From an uncultured Bacteroidales bacterium (GTDB lineage Bacteria > Bacteroidota > Bacteroidia > Bacteroidales > Bacteroidaceae): a DNA stretch of 64,000 nt. Positions within the stretch are counted from its first letter, which is position 1. The number at the start of each line of letters is the position of its first letter. Made by a program: the position numbers and the translations under genes. Location of the stretch: assembly GCA_937995875.1 (NCBI GenBank), contig CALKIW010000189.1, positions 1 to 64,000 on the forward strand. The letters run 5' to 3'. Below are positions 42,017 through 50,482 of this stretch, piece by piece. The notes under the pieces were generated by a model, which saw only the letters and a list, made by a program, of their open reading frames with translations, did no database searches and was not told the DNA's origin.

Positions 42017-42652
42017 ATGATGAGGCTTTTGCCTTTCTTCCTCTGGGGCTTTCTGTTTTTCACATCCTGCTCGGAGTCTTCCGATGAGAAGGAGGAATTT
42101 GCCGATTGGGAGAACTTTAACCGGAAAAAGTGGAACAGCATCTATGCGCAGGCTCAGGAACGGGTTTCGGCAGGCGACGCCTCTTGGAAAATTTTCAGGA
42201 GTTGGAACTATGAGGACACCCATTCTGCAGAGAACACGTCAAATATTGTTGTTCATGTGTTGAAAGAGGGCACAGGGTCGGGATGTCCTTTGTACACCGA
42301 CACCGTGCTTGTACATTATAAAGGTAGACTGATGGAGTCGCCGTCATATCCGAAGGGCTTTGAGTTTGACTCGTCGATGGGCAGCAGCACTTCTGCCGAG
42401 ACGGCTGCACCTGCCAAGTTTGCGGTGAGTTTGCTCACCGATGGGTTTGCTACCGCTTTGCAGAACATGCACATAGGCGATGAGTGGGAGGTATATGTTC
42501 CTTGGACTTTGGGCTATGGGTCTGTAGCTAAGAAGACGATTCCGGCCTACTCCGTGCTTGTGTTCACCATCAAACTTGAGGCTTATTATCGAGTTGGCCA
42601 GCCTGTTCCCGACTTCAAGGCGAAGCGTTGGTCTTTCCTGCAAGAGGAATAA
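42017..42652 (+). CDS. FKBP-type peptidyl-prolyl isomerase, lipoprotein
   Basis: A 211-residue exported prolyl isomerase. A lipoprotein signal (LLPFFLWGFLFFTSC, Cys about residue 17) is followed by a linker and the FKBP domain (about 85-200) with VLVHYKGRL, FDSS, GFATALQNMHIGDEWEVYVPW and VFTIKLEAY, which line the active site. I prefer the ATG at 42017, preceded by AAGGGGA, which gives a standard signal; an in-frame ATG at 41966 would add 17 residues. It follows glyS closely and should assist folding in the periplasm. Confidence 0.85.
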   Translation: MMRLLPFFLWGFLFFTSCSESSDEKEEFADWENFNRKKWNSIYAQAQERVSAGDASWKIFRSWNYEDTHSAENTSNIVVHVLKEGTGSGCPLYTDTVLVHYKGRLMESPSYPKGFEFDSSMGSSTSAETAAPAKFAVSLLTDGFATALQNMHIGDEWEVYVPWTLGYGSVAKKTIPAYSVLVFTIKLEAYYRVGQPVPDFKAKRWSFLQEE

Positions 42653-42707
42653 GATGCAATAAAGGCTACGGTCGATACCTGTGTGCAGGCAGTATGAAGA
42701 TATCAGA

Positions 42708-42740
42708 ACGCCCTGTTTTCCGGTTTGGAAGACAGGGCGT
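42708..42740 (+). terminator. Terminator after the glyS-FKBP unit
   Basis: ACGCCCTGT and ACAGGGCGT form a perfect 9-bp stem, extended by TTCC/GGAA-type pairs inside. TTGG follows. Confidence 0.75.
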
Positions 42741-42814
42741 TTGGTATGTTGATGACAGAGTCTTATAGTCTGTGTTGTTCAGTGGGAGGAGGTCTTGTTG
42801 CTGTAGAAACAGCA

Positions 42815-42828
42815 GTGTGCGCGCACAC
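42815..42828. promoter_or_regulatory. Palindrome GTGTGCGCGCACAC upstream of RNA2
   Basis: A perfect 14-bp palindrome 80 bases upstream of the RNA2 -7 box. It is nearly the same as the motif at 21510-21523 upstream of RNA1; the two distances differ by 21 bases, about two helical turns. Confidence 0.45.
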
Positions 42829-42885
42829 GTTGTTTTGATACAAGTCAAGAAATGCCCGATTTTAGGAGAAAAGAGGGGGTACACG

Positions 42886-42916
42886 TTGTGAAGTCTGATG
42901 AATAGTTCTATATTTG
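42886..42916 (+). promoter_or_regulatory. Promoter of orphan transcript RNA2
   Basis: TTG (42886-42888), a 20-base spacer and TATATTTG (42909-42916). It has the same layout and -7 box as the RNA1 promoter. Confidence 0.75.
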
Positions 42917-42919
42917 CAA

Positions 42920-43420
42920 CGTCATTAAGACAGAGCAAGGCATGAAAGTGCCGGTTACAATTAGTAAAACAGCATGAAATGTTGAGAGAAAAGCTATAGA
43001 GGCTGTCTGATATCAGTTGCAGAGCATAGGTATAGAAAAAGAATATGGATTAAGGTATGTAGTTTGATAGGTAAAAGGAGAGTTATTTAAAGTAGGTAAA
43101 AGAGAGTCAGGAAGTAGGACGTTAGGATAGAGCAGAGAGTTATACTTAGTGAGTTGTTAATAAAATAGTTGATGCCCGGCCGGTCGTGACGACTGCGGGC
43201 GAAGGTAAGGATTCTCATAGGTAATCATGATGATGAGAGTGGAAGGAGAAGGTAGGAAGATTGATTTGTAACGAAGGATAACCATGTGAGCAGTAATCAC
43301 TGCCACATGGACGTTGATGGGAAAGGAAACATTGAGGGAAAATACCCTTGTTTATAGAGAAAGCGAGCATTATAGATTAAACTTATACGAGGCGGTTCCG
43401 TGTGAAGGAATCGCCTCTTT
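42920..43420 (+). ncRNA. Candidate noncoding RNA, RNA2 (about 500 nt)
   Basis: Bounded by a consensus promoter and a strong hairpin terminator, with no credible ORF. The 5' half is purine-rich and largely unstructured, with AGGTA seven times and AGGA about ten times across the unit. The 3' half has clear helices: GCCCG...CGGGC (about 43174-43201), TCTCAT...ATGAGA (about 43215-43241), and CCATGTG-AGCAG...CACATGG (about 43281-43310). It does not match tmRNA, RNase P RNA, SRP RNA or 16S-like landmarks that I know. Confidence 0.62.
43389..43420 (+). terminator. Terminator of RNA2
   Basis: GAGGCGGTTCC and GGAATCGCCTC form an 11-bp stem (one G-U) with loop GTGTGAA, followed by TTTAT. Confidence 0.82.
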
Positions 43421-43435
43421 ATATTGTTTGTTTAT

Positions 43436-43466
43436 TTTGCCGATTACGGAAAACGATGTAACTTTG
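43436..43466 (+). promoter_or_regulatory. Promoter of the MATE transporter gene
   Basis: TTTG (43436-43439), a 19-base spacer and TAACTTTG (43459-43466), 18 bases before the ATG. This makes the MATE gene independent of RNA2. Confidence 0.78.
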
Positions 43467-43484
43467 CAGTTCTAAACAGATGAT

Positions 43485-44876
43485 ATGTTGAGCAACAAAC
43501 ACAGCGAGGCATTACTGGCTAAAATAAGGGAGCAGTTACCGCTCAGTGGCAGAGAGAAACTCAATCTTATCGTAGAATTGAGTATTCCCTCGATGCTGGC
43601 ACAGATCACGACGGTGATGATGTTCTTTATCGATGCTTCGATGGTGGGGCATCTCGGTGCTGCGGCTTCGGCGAGTATCGGTCTGATAGAAACCACTACA
43701 TGGCTGATGGGGTCGGTGATGAGCGCGGCGAGCATCGGTTTTTCTGTTCAGGTGGCTCATTTTATTGGTGCCAACGACTTTTTCAAGGCTCGACAGGTGT
43801 TCCGCCATGCCCTGATATGCGGTTTGATATTTTCTTTCCTGATGTGTGGCATCGGGGTGAGCATCCACAGCGCATTACCTTATTGGCTTGGCGGAGGAGC
43901 CGATATAGCCGGCGACTCATCTGTTTACTTCCTGATTTATTCGCTCACGCTCCCTGTTGTGCTGCTCTATCATCTGATGGGTGCGATGCAGAAAAGTTCC
44001 GGCGATATGCGCATCCCCAGTTTGCTGAGCATCATACTGTGTCTGTTGGACGTGGTGTTCAACTATATCGGCATTTATATGCTTCATCTTGGTGTGATGG
44101 GAGCCGCACTGGGTACAATGTGTGCCTATGCCGTCACGGTGGTGCCCATGTCGTATATGGCCTTGCGCAAGAACAAGATTTTGGCCCTGCATCTTGACCA
44201 TGTGCGCTTTGTGTGGGTGTGGGACTATGTCCGCAACGCGTTGAAGATAAGTTTGCCCATCGCCATCCAATCGGTGTTGATGAGTGGAGCGCAGGTGGTG
44301 AGCACCCTGATTGTGGCTCCTTTGGGTAACATTGCCATTGCTGCCAATTCGTTTGCCATTACGGCCGAGAGCCTTTGTTATATGCCCGGCTATGGTATTG
44401 GCGAAGCTGCGACGACACTGGTTGGGCAGACACATGGAGCGGGGCGCAACGATTTGTGCAAGAATTTTGCCCATATGACCATTGGCATCGGTATGCTTGT
44501 CATGGCCTTCATGGGTGTGGTGATGTATATTTTCGCTCCGGAGATGATAGGTTTCCTTTCACCTGTGGCAGAGATTCGCGAATTGGGAGCGGCCGTGTTG
44601 CGCATCGAAGCCTTCGCCGAGCCGTTCTTTGCGGCTTCCATTGTGAGCTACAGTGTGTGCGTGGGTGCCGGAGACACCTTGAAACCAGCCATTATGAACC
44701 TCATTTCCATGTGGTGCGTCCGTCTGTCGCTGGCTTATTGGCTCGCTCAGGAGTACGGACTCAAGGGTGTATGGTTTGCGATGGCCTGTGAGCTGACATT
44801 CCGCGGAATCATCTTCTTGGTGCGCATTTGGCGGGGAAGCTGGATGAAGGCTTTGAAGCCGATTGTTGCGAAGTGA
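43485..44876 (+). CDS. MATE-family multidrug efflux transporter
   Basis: A 463-residue inner-membrane antiporter with about twelve helices that exports organic cations, drugs or metabolites using a Na+ or H+ gradient. Family features are the early LNLIVELSIPSMLAQITTVMMFFIDASMVG block, quoted here in parts as SIPSMLAQI and FIDASMVGHLG, and in the second half PIAIQSVLMSGAQVVST and GIGEAATTLVGQ. The two halves are related, as expected. It has its own promoter and lies between the RNA2 and RNA3 units. Substrate unknown. Confidence 0.92.
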   Translation: MLSNKHSEALLAKIREQLPLSGREKLNLIVELSIPSMLAQITTVMMFFIDASMVGHLGAAASASIGLIETTTWLMGSVMSAASIGFSVQVAHFIGANDFFKARQVFRHALICGLIFSFLMCGIGVSIHSALPYWLGGGADIAGDSSVYFLIYSLTLPVVLLYHLMGAMQKSSGDMRIPSLLSIILCLLDVVFNYIGIYMLHLGVMGAALGTMCAYAVTVVPMSYMALRKNKILALHLDHVRFVWVWDYVRNALKISLPIAIQSVLMSGAQVVSTLIVAPLGNIAIAANSFAITAESLCYMPGYGIGEAATTLVGQTHGAGRNDLCKNFAHMTIGIGMLVMAFMGVVMYIFAPEMIGFLSPVAEIRELGAAVLRIEAFAEPFFAASIVSYSVCVGAGDTLKPAIMNLISMWCVRLSLAYWLAQEYGLKGVWFAMACELTFRGIIFLVRIWRGSWMKALKPIVAK

Positions 44877-45126
44877 CGGCCTTGCGTGCCACTTCTGATG
44901 ACTCCTGATAGACAATCAATGTTATTTTTGCAACGCTTGTGTTGTCTTGTGTGCTGCGAGATGAGTAGTTCTCATGCGATTGTCTGTGACAAAAAGAGGC
45001 ATGAGTTCATGAGTCGTGAACACTCGTTCAGACGGCCAAACCTCCCTATTTATGGGGCGAGAGGAGGAAGCAGGTATATTAATTGTATTTTATCTGAAAA
45101 TAATCTTAAAAAAAAGAATATAAAAG

Positions 45127-45158
45127 TTTGCGATGTAACAAAAATTATGTTATCTTTG
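45127..45158 (+). promoter_or_regulatory. Promoter of orphan transcript RNA3
   Basis: TTTG (45127-45130), a 20-base spacer and TATCTTTG (45151-45158). Confidence 0.75.
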
Positions 45159-45161
45159 CAA

Positions 45162-45252
45162 CTGTTATCCTGAAAACAATCTTTTTACCTTAAAGGAAAC
45201 TAATACCTATTGAAGATTTGAAGCGGTTGCCTGTGAAGGCCATCGCTTTTTT
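45162..45252 (+). ncRNA. Candidate small RNA, RNA3 (about 90 nt)
   Basis: A compact unit with a consensus promoter at the 5' end and an intrinsic terminator with a T6 tract at the 3' end. The part between is AU-rich and contains CTTAAAGGAAACTAATACC. It cannot be a gdhA leader unless readthrough occurs, because gdhA has its own -7 box about 470 bases later. The terminator resembles that of RNA2. Confidence 0.55.
45222..45252 (+). terminator. Terminator of RNA3
   Basis: AGCGGTTGCC and GGCCATCGCT form a 10-bp stem with one mismatch and loop TGTGAA, followed by TTTTT. Its layout matches the RNA2 terminator with paired changes in the upper stem. Confidence 0.85.
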
Positions 45253-45629
45253 CATTTATAGGGTATGATATTGATGATGAGTTGCCGGTATGCCGGAAAG
45301 AGATTGCCGTCTCTATTTGAATGATGAGCGGGCAACATTGCGGGAAATGTGCGTACTTGTGCGCTGACAATGTGTGGGAACGGTTTGGCGGTGGGCAATG
45401 CAAATCAAAGGAGACGATTATCCGGTGGGCATGATAGGTGCTGATAGCCTGACGAACTATCAAGACGCCGCCCTTTGATGAGGAGCGCTGATGGCGTTTC
45501 GGTGTAATTTTGGTTATGCAACAGGCGACTGTATAGCCCATTGGGCATATTTAGCAAGGCGTATTTTACTTTTTAATAGTTTTTTGAAGAAAAATATTCC
45601 TTTTTGTTTTATTTTTAAGTTGAAATGTG

Positions 45630-45637
45630 TATCTTTG
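45630..45637 (+). promoter_or_regulatory. -7 box of gdhA
   Basis: TATCTTTG, 69 bases before the ATG at 45707. It excludes the in-frame upstream start at 45491. Confidence 0.7.
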
Positions 45638-45706
45638 CAACTGCGTTTGGGAAATATTGAACGCAAAGTAAAAAGATTAAAAGAGAACTTTAAAATTAGT
45701 AAAGTT

Positions 45707-47044
45707 ATGAAAGCAGTAGAGGTTGTAGAGAAATTGCAACAGCGTTTTCCCAATGAGCCTGAATATTTTCAGGCTGTGAAAGAAGTCCTTGAAACAATCG
45801 AGGACGAGTATAACAAGCACCCTGAATTCGACAGAGCCAATCTGGTTGAAAGGTTGTGTACTCCGGACCGCATCATCAAGTTCCGTGTAAACTGGATGGA
45901 TGACAAGGGAAGGGTGCAGACCAACATGGGCTATCGTGTGCAGCATAACAATGCGATTGGTCCGTACAAAGGAGGTATTCGCTTTCATGCTTCTGTGAAC
46001 GAGAGCATCCTTAAGTTTTTGGCTTTCGAGCAGACTTTCAAGAACTCGCTGACGACACTGCCTATGGGCGGAGCCAAGGGAGGATCGGATTTCTCACCGC
46101 GTGGCAAGTCTAATGCGGAAGTAATGCGGTTTTGCCAGGCCTTCATGCGTGAACTGTGGGCCTATATTGGTCCCGACTGCGACGTCCCTGCCGGAGACAT
46201 TGGGGTAGGTGGCCGCGAAGTGGGCTATATGTTTGGTCAATACAAGGCGCTGACTCATCAGTTTGTGGGCATCCTGACCGGAAAGGGACAGGAATTCGGT
46301 GGCTCACGTATCCGTCCGGAAGCAACGGGTTATGGCAATGTTTACTTCCTCAAGAATATGTTGAAGACCCGCGACATCGACCTCAAGGGCAAGAAGGTGT
46401 TGGTTTCCGGAGCCGGTAATGTGGCTCAGTTTACCATGCAGAAACTGATTCAGCTTGGTGCCATTCCAATGACCTGCTCCGACTCTGACGGTTATATCTA
46501 CGATCCGGAGGGTATCGACGAGGAAAAACTCGCTTACATTATGGAGTTGAAGAATGTAGAGCGCGGACGTATTAAGGAATATGCAGAGGAATATCCTCAT
46601 GCAAAATATGTGGCCGGAAAGAAGCCATGGTTTGAGAAAGCCGATATTGCAACGCCCTGTGCTACGCAGAACGAGCTGAACGAAGAAGCCGCAAAGGCAT
46701 TGGTAGCAAACGGTGTGATAGCCGTGAGTGAGGGTGCGAATATGCCGTCTACACCAGAGGCCGTCAAGGTGTTCCAGAATGCGAAGTTGCTCTATTGTCC
46801 GGGAAAGGCCAGCAATGCAGGTGGCGTGTCGGTGTCGGGATTAGAGATGACACAGAACTCGGAGCGCATCAAATGGAGCAGTGAAGAAGTAGACGTGAAG
46901 TTGCATGGCATCATGGATGAAATCCACGAGAACTGCGTGAAGTATGGCAGAGAGGAAGACGGATATATCAACTATGTGAAAGGCGCGAACATAGCCGGAT
47001 TCCTGAAAGTGGCTAAAGCCATGATGATGCAAGGAGTGATATAA
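45707..47044 (+). CDS. gdhA: NADP-specific glutamate dehydrogenase
   Basis: A 445-residue hexameric dehydrogenase that aminates 2-oxoglutarate to glutamate, a main ammonia-assimilation route in Bacteroidales. The substrate site is shown by GPYKGGIRFH and LPMGGAKGGSDF (with the catalytic Lys), PAGDIGVGGREVGYM follows, and the NADP Rossmann motif is SGAGNVAQF (about 235-243). The start at 45707 gives the normal family length and lies after the promoter; a longer reading frame from 45491 is not transcribed. It is a single-gene unit ending at a strong terminator. Confidence 0.94.
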   Translation: MKAVEVVEKLQQRFPNEPEYFQAVKEVLETIEDEYNKHPEFDRANLVERLCTPDRIIKFRVNWMDDKGRVQTNMGYRVQHNNAIGPYKGGIRFHASVNESILKFLAFEQTFKNSLTTLPMGGAKGGSDFSPRGKSNAEVMRFCQAFMRELWAYIGPDCDVPAGDIGVGGREVGYMFGQYKALTHQFVGILTGKGQEFGGSRIRPEATGYGNVYFLKNMLKTRDIDLKGKKVLVSGAGNVAQFTMQKLIQLGAIPMTCSDSDGYIYDPEGIDEEKLAYIMELKNVERGRIKEYAEEYPHAKYVAGKKPWFEKADIATPCATQNELNEEAAKALVANGVIAVSEGANMPSTPEAVKVFQNAKLLYCPGKASNAGGVSVSGLEMTQNSERIKWSSEEVDVKLHGIMDEIHENCVKYGREEDGYINYVKGANIAGFLKVAKAMMMQGVI

Positions 47045-47072
47045 TGTAAAATTGACCTTCCTATCATAGTAT

Positions 47073-47104
47073 GCCCGGACAACGTGACGTTGTTCGGGCT
47101 TTTT
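47073..47104 (+). terminator. Terminator after gdhA
   Basis: GCCCGGACAAC and GTTGTTCGGGC form an 11-bp stem with one G-U pair and loop GTGAC, followed by TTTTT. Confidence 0.88.
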
Positions 47105-47148
47105 CAATGTTTTGTCTTGTCCGTTTAGATGGCGCGGGAACGCTTGCC

Positions 47149-48570
47149 TCAGGATTTGATGTTGGCATTCTGCAATCCGTAACCTTTCTTCTTATCCACT
47201 GCCATAAGGATGAAGGCCACAATTACGGCAGCTCCGCCAAATGCGCAGAAGGTGGTCATGCTTGTGGTGTAGCTGGGGTCGGCATCGTTCATGCTGCCGA
47301 TGAGCATGGGTACAAGAGCCAAACCGATGTTTTGGATGTAATAGATGATGGAATAGGCGGAACCAAGCATCTTGATGGGCACAATCTTGGGAACGCTGGG
47401 CCACAAAGCCGACGGCACCAATGAAAATGAGATGCCGATGAAAAACATGATGACAAGGGCAAATGCCGTGTGATGTATGCTTGGAATAGCCAGTCCTATG
47501 TGGCATATTGTGAGTATGGCGCACCCCACAAGCATGAGTTGGATGCCTTTCCCGATGCGGTCGTAGAGCATTCCGAAGAGTGGGGTGAGAACGATGGTGC
47601 CATACGGGATGATGGCCACAATCCACCCGGCTGTTGTTTTGGCTACTCCGTATTGGCTGACCATGAGGTCGGTGGCGAACTTCATGAAGGGGCGGATGCT
47701 GCTGTAGAAGAATACGCAGAGCAGGGCAATGAGCCAGAAACCGGGATTTCGCAATACTTGCAGAAGGTCTCGTAACTTGAAACTTTCGTCTTGTTTGGCG
47801 CGATGGTCTAAGCTCTCATGTTGAGCGTTCAGGTTTTGGGGTTGAGGCGTTTGGATGTTTTGTTGAACGGCAAGGGTCTTCCTGTCGTAGTTGATATCCA
47901 TGAAACAGTAGCCGATGAATAAGAGAAAGCCTATAAGCAGCACCACTGCGCCGGTCAGAATGGGCGCTGAAATGCTCCATGATTGTGCAATGATCGGACT
48001 GAAACTCAGGGCGGAGGCGGTACCCAAACGGGCCATCGCTACCTGAATACCCATAGCTGAGGCAAGTTCGTAGCCTGTAAACCATTTGGTGATGACTTTC
48101 GACACCGTGATGCCTGTAATGTCGCAGCCTACGCCAAAGATGCCAAATCCCAGAGCGGCAACGAGAACTTGCAGTTTGATTTGTTCGGGAACGAGTCCGA
48201 AAAGCGATATGCCGATATGGACAGTGGTATTGGGATCAATGCTTTGCATGGCATAGTAGTTGATGCCTGCACCCAAAAACATGGCACCCGTCGCTAACAA
48301 CCCAGCAAATCGTATTCCACATTTGTCGAGGATAATCCCACCCCAAAACAGCATGAGCAGGAAGACGTTGAGGAAAGAATAGCTGCCGGCGTAGAAGCCG
48401 TATTCCGCTTGTGTCCACCCCATACCGCCTTGCTCTATGGGTGTGCGCAGCGAGGTGGAAAGAGGAGAAACGATGTCCCAGAAGATGTAGCCGGCCATCA
48501 TGACAGTGGCTACTATTATGAGCACGGCCCATCGGGTAAGTTTGGAGGCGGAAGGAAGCATGGCAGACAA
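47149..48570 (-). CDS. MFS transporter (paralogue 1)
   Basis: A 473-residue major facilitator protein with about twelve helices. It has the MFS loop pattern between helices 2 and 3 (GGIILDKCGIRFAGLL) and a cytoplasmic middle loop (about 245-275). Its C-terminal third, SALWPSVPKIVP... and VDKKKGYGLQNANIKS, matches the neighbouring 540-residue transporter closely, so the two arose by tandem duplication. Substrate unknown; the adjacent S9 peptidase makes a peptide or amino-acid substrate possible (inference). Confidence 0.88.
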   Translation of the reverse strand: MSAMLPSASKLTRWAVLIIVATVMMAGYIFWDIVSPLSTSLRTPIEQGGMGWTQAEYGFYAGSYSFLNVFLLMLFWGGIILDKCGIRFAGLLATGAMFLGAGINYYAMQSIDPNTTVHIGISLFGLVPEQIKLQVLVAALGFGIFGVGCDITGITVSKVITKWFTGYELASAMGIQVAMARLGTASALSFSPIIAQSWSISAPILTGAVVLLIGFLLFIGYCFMDINYDRKTLAVQQNIQTPQPQNLNAQHESLDHRAKQDESFKLRDLLQVLRNPGFWLIALLCVFFYSSIRPFMKFATDLMVSQYGVAKTTAGWIVAIIPYGTIVLTPLFGMLYDRIGKGIQLMLVGCAILTICHIGLAIPSIHHTAFALVIMFFIGISFSLVPSALWPSVPKIVPIKMLGSAYSIIYYIQNIGLALVPMLIGSMNDADPSYTTSMTTFCAFGGAAVIVAFILMAVDKKKGYGLQNANIKS

Positions 48571-48622
48571 TGGTAGGTAGTGGGTATTTTTAAATTGAGG
48601 ATTGGGAGATTAGTTGGAAAAG

Positions 48623-48666
48623 AACTGCAAAACTATGGAACTTTCGACCCTCATAGCTTTGCAGTT
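48623..48666 (-). terminator. Terminator between the MFS paralogues
   Basis: AACTGCAAAACTATG and CATAGCTTTGCAGTT form a 15-bp stem with one mismatch. On the minus strand CTTTTCC follows, so it ends the upstream MFS transcript. Confidence 0.75.
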
Positions 48667-48782
48667 GTAGTTTTATCATCAATATTCGCCCCGTCTTTCG
48701 GGCTGGTTTATCTATTGATGATTATCTTCCTTAGAACATATTCCAATCCTCAATTCATATTTTCCAAATCCAGACTTGAATC

Positions 48783-50405
48783 TTATGCCTGAATGTTGGG
48801 CTCCTCAAGACCGAGCCCCTTCTTCTTGTCCACAACCTTAAGGATAAGTCCAATGACAAGGGCAGCTACGCCAAGACCGGCCAACATGATGAGCGGCGCG
48901 GTGTAGTCGAGCTGTGTAGCATCAACCTCATTGGGGTTGGTTGCATCGAGTACCTTGCCGATGAGCAGCGGGAAGAGCCATAGACCGATGTTCTGAACCC
49001 AGAAAATCAGGGCATAAGCCGACCCAATGATTTTTGCATCAACAAGTTTTGGCACGCTGGGCCAGAGCGAGGCAGGCACCAATGAGAACGATGAGCCTAA
49101 AACAAGAATGGTGATATAGGCCACAATGACACCGCCAACCTGGCTTCCCTTGAACATGGGAAGAATGAAAGCAAAGGTAAGGTGACAGGCGATAAGCAGG
49201 AGAGAGCCGAGCACCAACATCGATGCGGCCTTGCCTTTGTGGTCTACATAGTTGCCGAGAATGGGGGTGATACCTACTGCCAGCAGCGGGAATACGGCAA
49301 AAACAGACTCGGCAGACTGGCGCATATAACCCATATAGCAGTAAATAATGAGCGAGATGATCGATAGGCAAAGTACACTATACTTCACTTTCTTATTCTT
49401 CATGAAGTTGAACATGAAAGCGGTGATGGCCACGACAAGCATGATAGCATATTGGATGATGGTCACCGAAGTGGATGCCCAGAACGAATCGGCTGGAACT
49501 TCCGTAAATGTAAGGTTGCACTGGAGCATATTTACCGCATACTTCTGGAATGGGAAGATGGCGGAATAATAGAGTACGCAGAGCAAGGAAACAAGCCAGA
49601 AACCGCTGCTTGAAAGTATCTGGCCGAGGTCGCTGATTTGGAATGAATCTTCCGTATCTTCGGCTTCACCGGTCTGTGCGTCCAGTTTCTTATCCATAAA
49701 GAAGTAGACGATGAACATCATCAGGGCAATGCAGAGCAGCACAACACCAAAGGCCACCGAACGAGAAACATCGATGCTGCCTCCGTATTTAGCGAAGAAG
49801 GGAGAAAAAATCATACAGGTAGCAACGCCGAGACGGGCCAAAGCCATTTCCGAGCCCATTGCCAGAGCCATCTCGCGCCCCTTAAACCATTTCACAATAC
49901 CTCTCGACACCGTAATGCCGGCCATTTCGACACCACAGCCAAAAACCATGAAGCCACAGGCAGCGACTTTGGCAGAGGCGGGCATCCCTTCGTAAAAGGG
50001 AGAGACTCCGAGTTGTTCGAAGACGGGAATATGGTTGAGATTGTTGGTAAACCATGTTTCAACACCGCTTCCAATGAAGCTTTCGCTGATGGCATAATAC
50101 TTCACAAGTGCTCCAACGAGCATCACAGCACCGGAAAGTACGGCCGTGAAGCGCACCCCCATCTTGTCGAGAATGATACCGGCAAAGATGAGAAAGAAGA
50201 CAAATACGTTAAGGAACGTCTCTGAGCCTTGCATGGTACCGAATGCCGTAGAATCCCATCCGCGCTCGGTGAGCATCAGGTCTTTGATGGGGGAAAGGAT
50301 ATCCATGAAGATGTAGGAACAGAACATGGCCAGTGCCAAAAGCAACAGGGCTGTCCAGCGGAGGGCAGCAGAATCTCTGAGGGTGTGTTGAACTTGAGTC
50401 GTCAT
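48783..50405 (-). CDS. MFS transporter (paralogue 2)
   Basis: A 540-residue major facilitator protein, about 65 residues longer than its neighbour through insertions between helices. Shared signatures are AGIILDKMGVRFTAVLSG, ASLWPSVPKLVDAKIIGSAY and the C-terminal VDKKKGLGLEEPNIQA. Twelve helices are visible, with a charged central loop (about 235-255, AQTGEAEDTEDS). It lies between the S9 peptidase gene (77-nt gap) and paralogue 1. The substrate is not known. Confidence 0.88.
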   Translation of the reverse strand: MTTQVQHTLRDSAALRWTALLLLALAMFCSYIFMDILSPIKDLMLTERGWDSTAFGTMQGSETFLNVFVFFLIFAGIILDKMGVRFTAVLSGAVMLVGALVKYYAISESFIGSGVETWFTNNLNHIPVFEQLGVSPFYEGMPASAKVAACGFMVFGCGVEMAGITVSRGIVKWFKGREMALAMGSEMALARLGVATCMIFSPFFAKYGGSIDVSRSVAFGVVLLCIALMMFIVYFFMDKKLDAQTGEAEDTEDSFQISDLGQILSSSGFWLVSLLCVLYYSAIFPFQKYAVNMLQCNLTFTEVPADSFWASTSVTIIQYAIMLVVAITAFMFNFMKNKKVKYSVLCLSIISLIIYCYMGYMRQSAESVFAVFPLLAVGITPILGNYVDHKGKAASMLVLGSLLLIACHLTFAFILPMFKGSQVGGVIVAYITILVLGSSFSLVPASLWPSVPKLVDAKIIGSAYALIFWVQNIGLWLFPLLIGKVLDATNPNEVDATQLDYTAPLIMLAGLGVAALVIGLILKVVDKKKGLGLEEPNIQA

Positions 50406-50482
50406 AATATATATTGTAGTTATTTTCTTTATCGTAAAAGTTGCAATGAGCTGCCCCCATTGGGCAATTCATGAGTTGCTGA

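Larger units (their letters stand above)
42653..43484. other. Gap holding RNA2
   Basis: An 832-bp gap with the FKBP terminator, the RNA2 unit (42886-43420), and the MATE promoter. No credible ORF was found. Bases 42741-42814 show nothing recognisable. Confidence 0.6.
44877..45706. other. Gap holding RNA3 and the gdhA promoter
   Basis: Bases 44877-45126 and 45253-45602 show no recognised feature. Between them lies the RNA3 unit, and the gdhA -7 box is at 45630. A reading frame from 45491 joins gdhA in frame but begins upstream of its promoter. Confidence 0.55.

Noticed and set aside
42920..43420. RNA2 as tmRNA or RNase P RNA
   Set aside because: No tRNA-like ends, no tag ORF, and none of the conserved RNase P core motifs were found.
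45491..45706. N-terminal extension of gdhA
   Set aside because: It would begin upstream of the gdhA promoter and is unlike the family N-terminus.
50443..50476. Terminator between the S9 peptidase and MFS genes
   Set aside because: A TGCCC/GGGCA hairpin with outer irregular pairs is present, but it has no T-tract and low stability.
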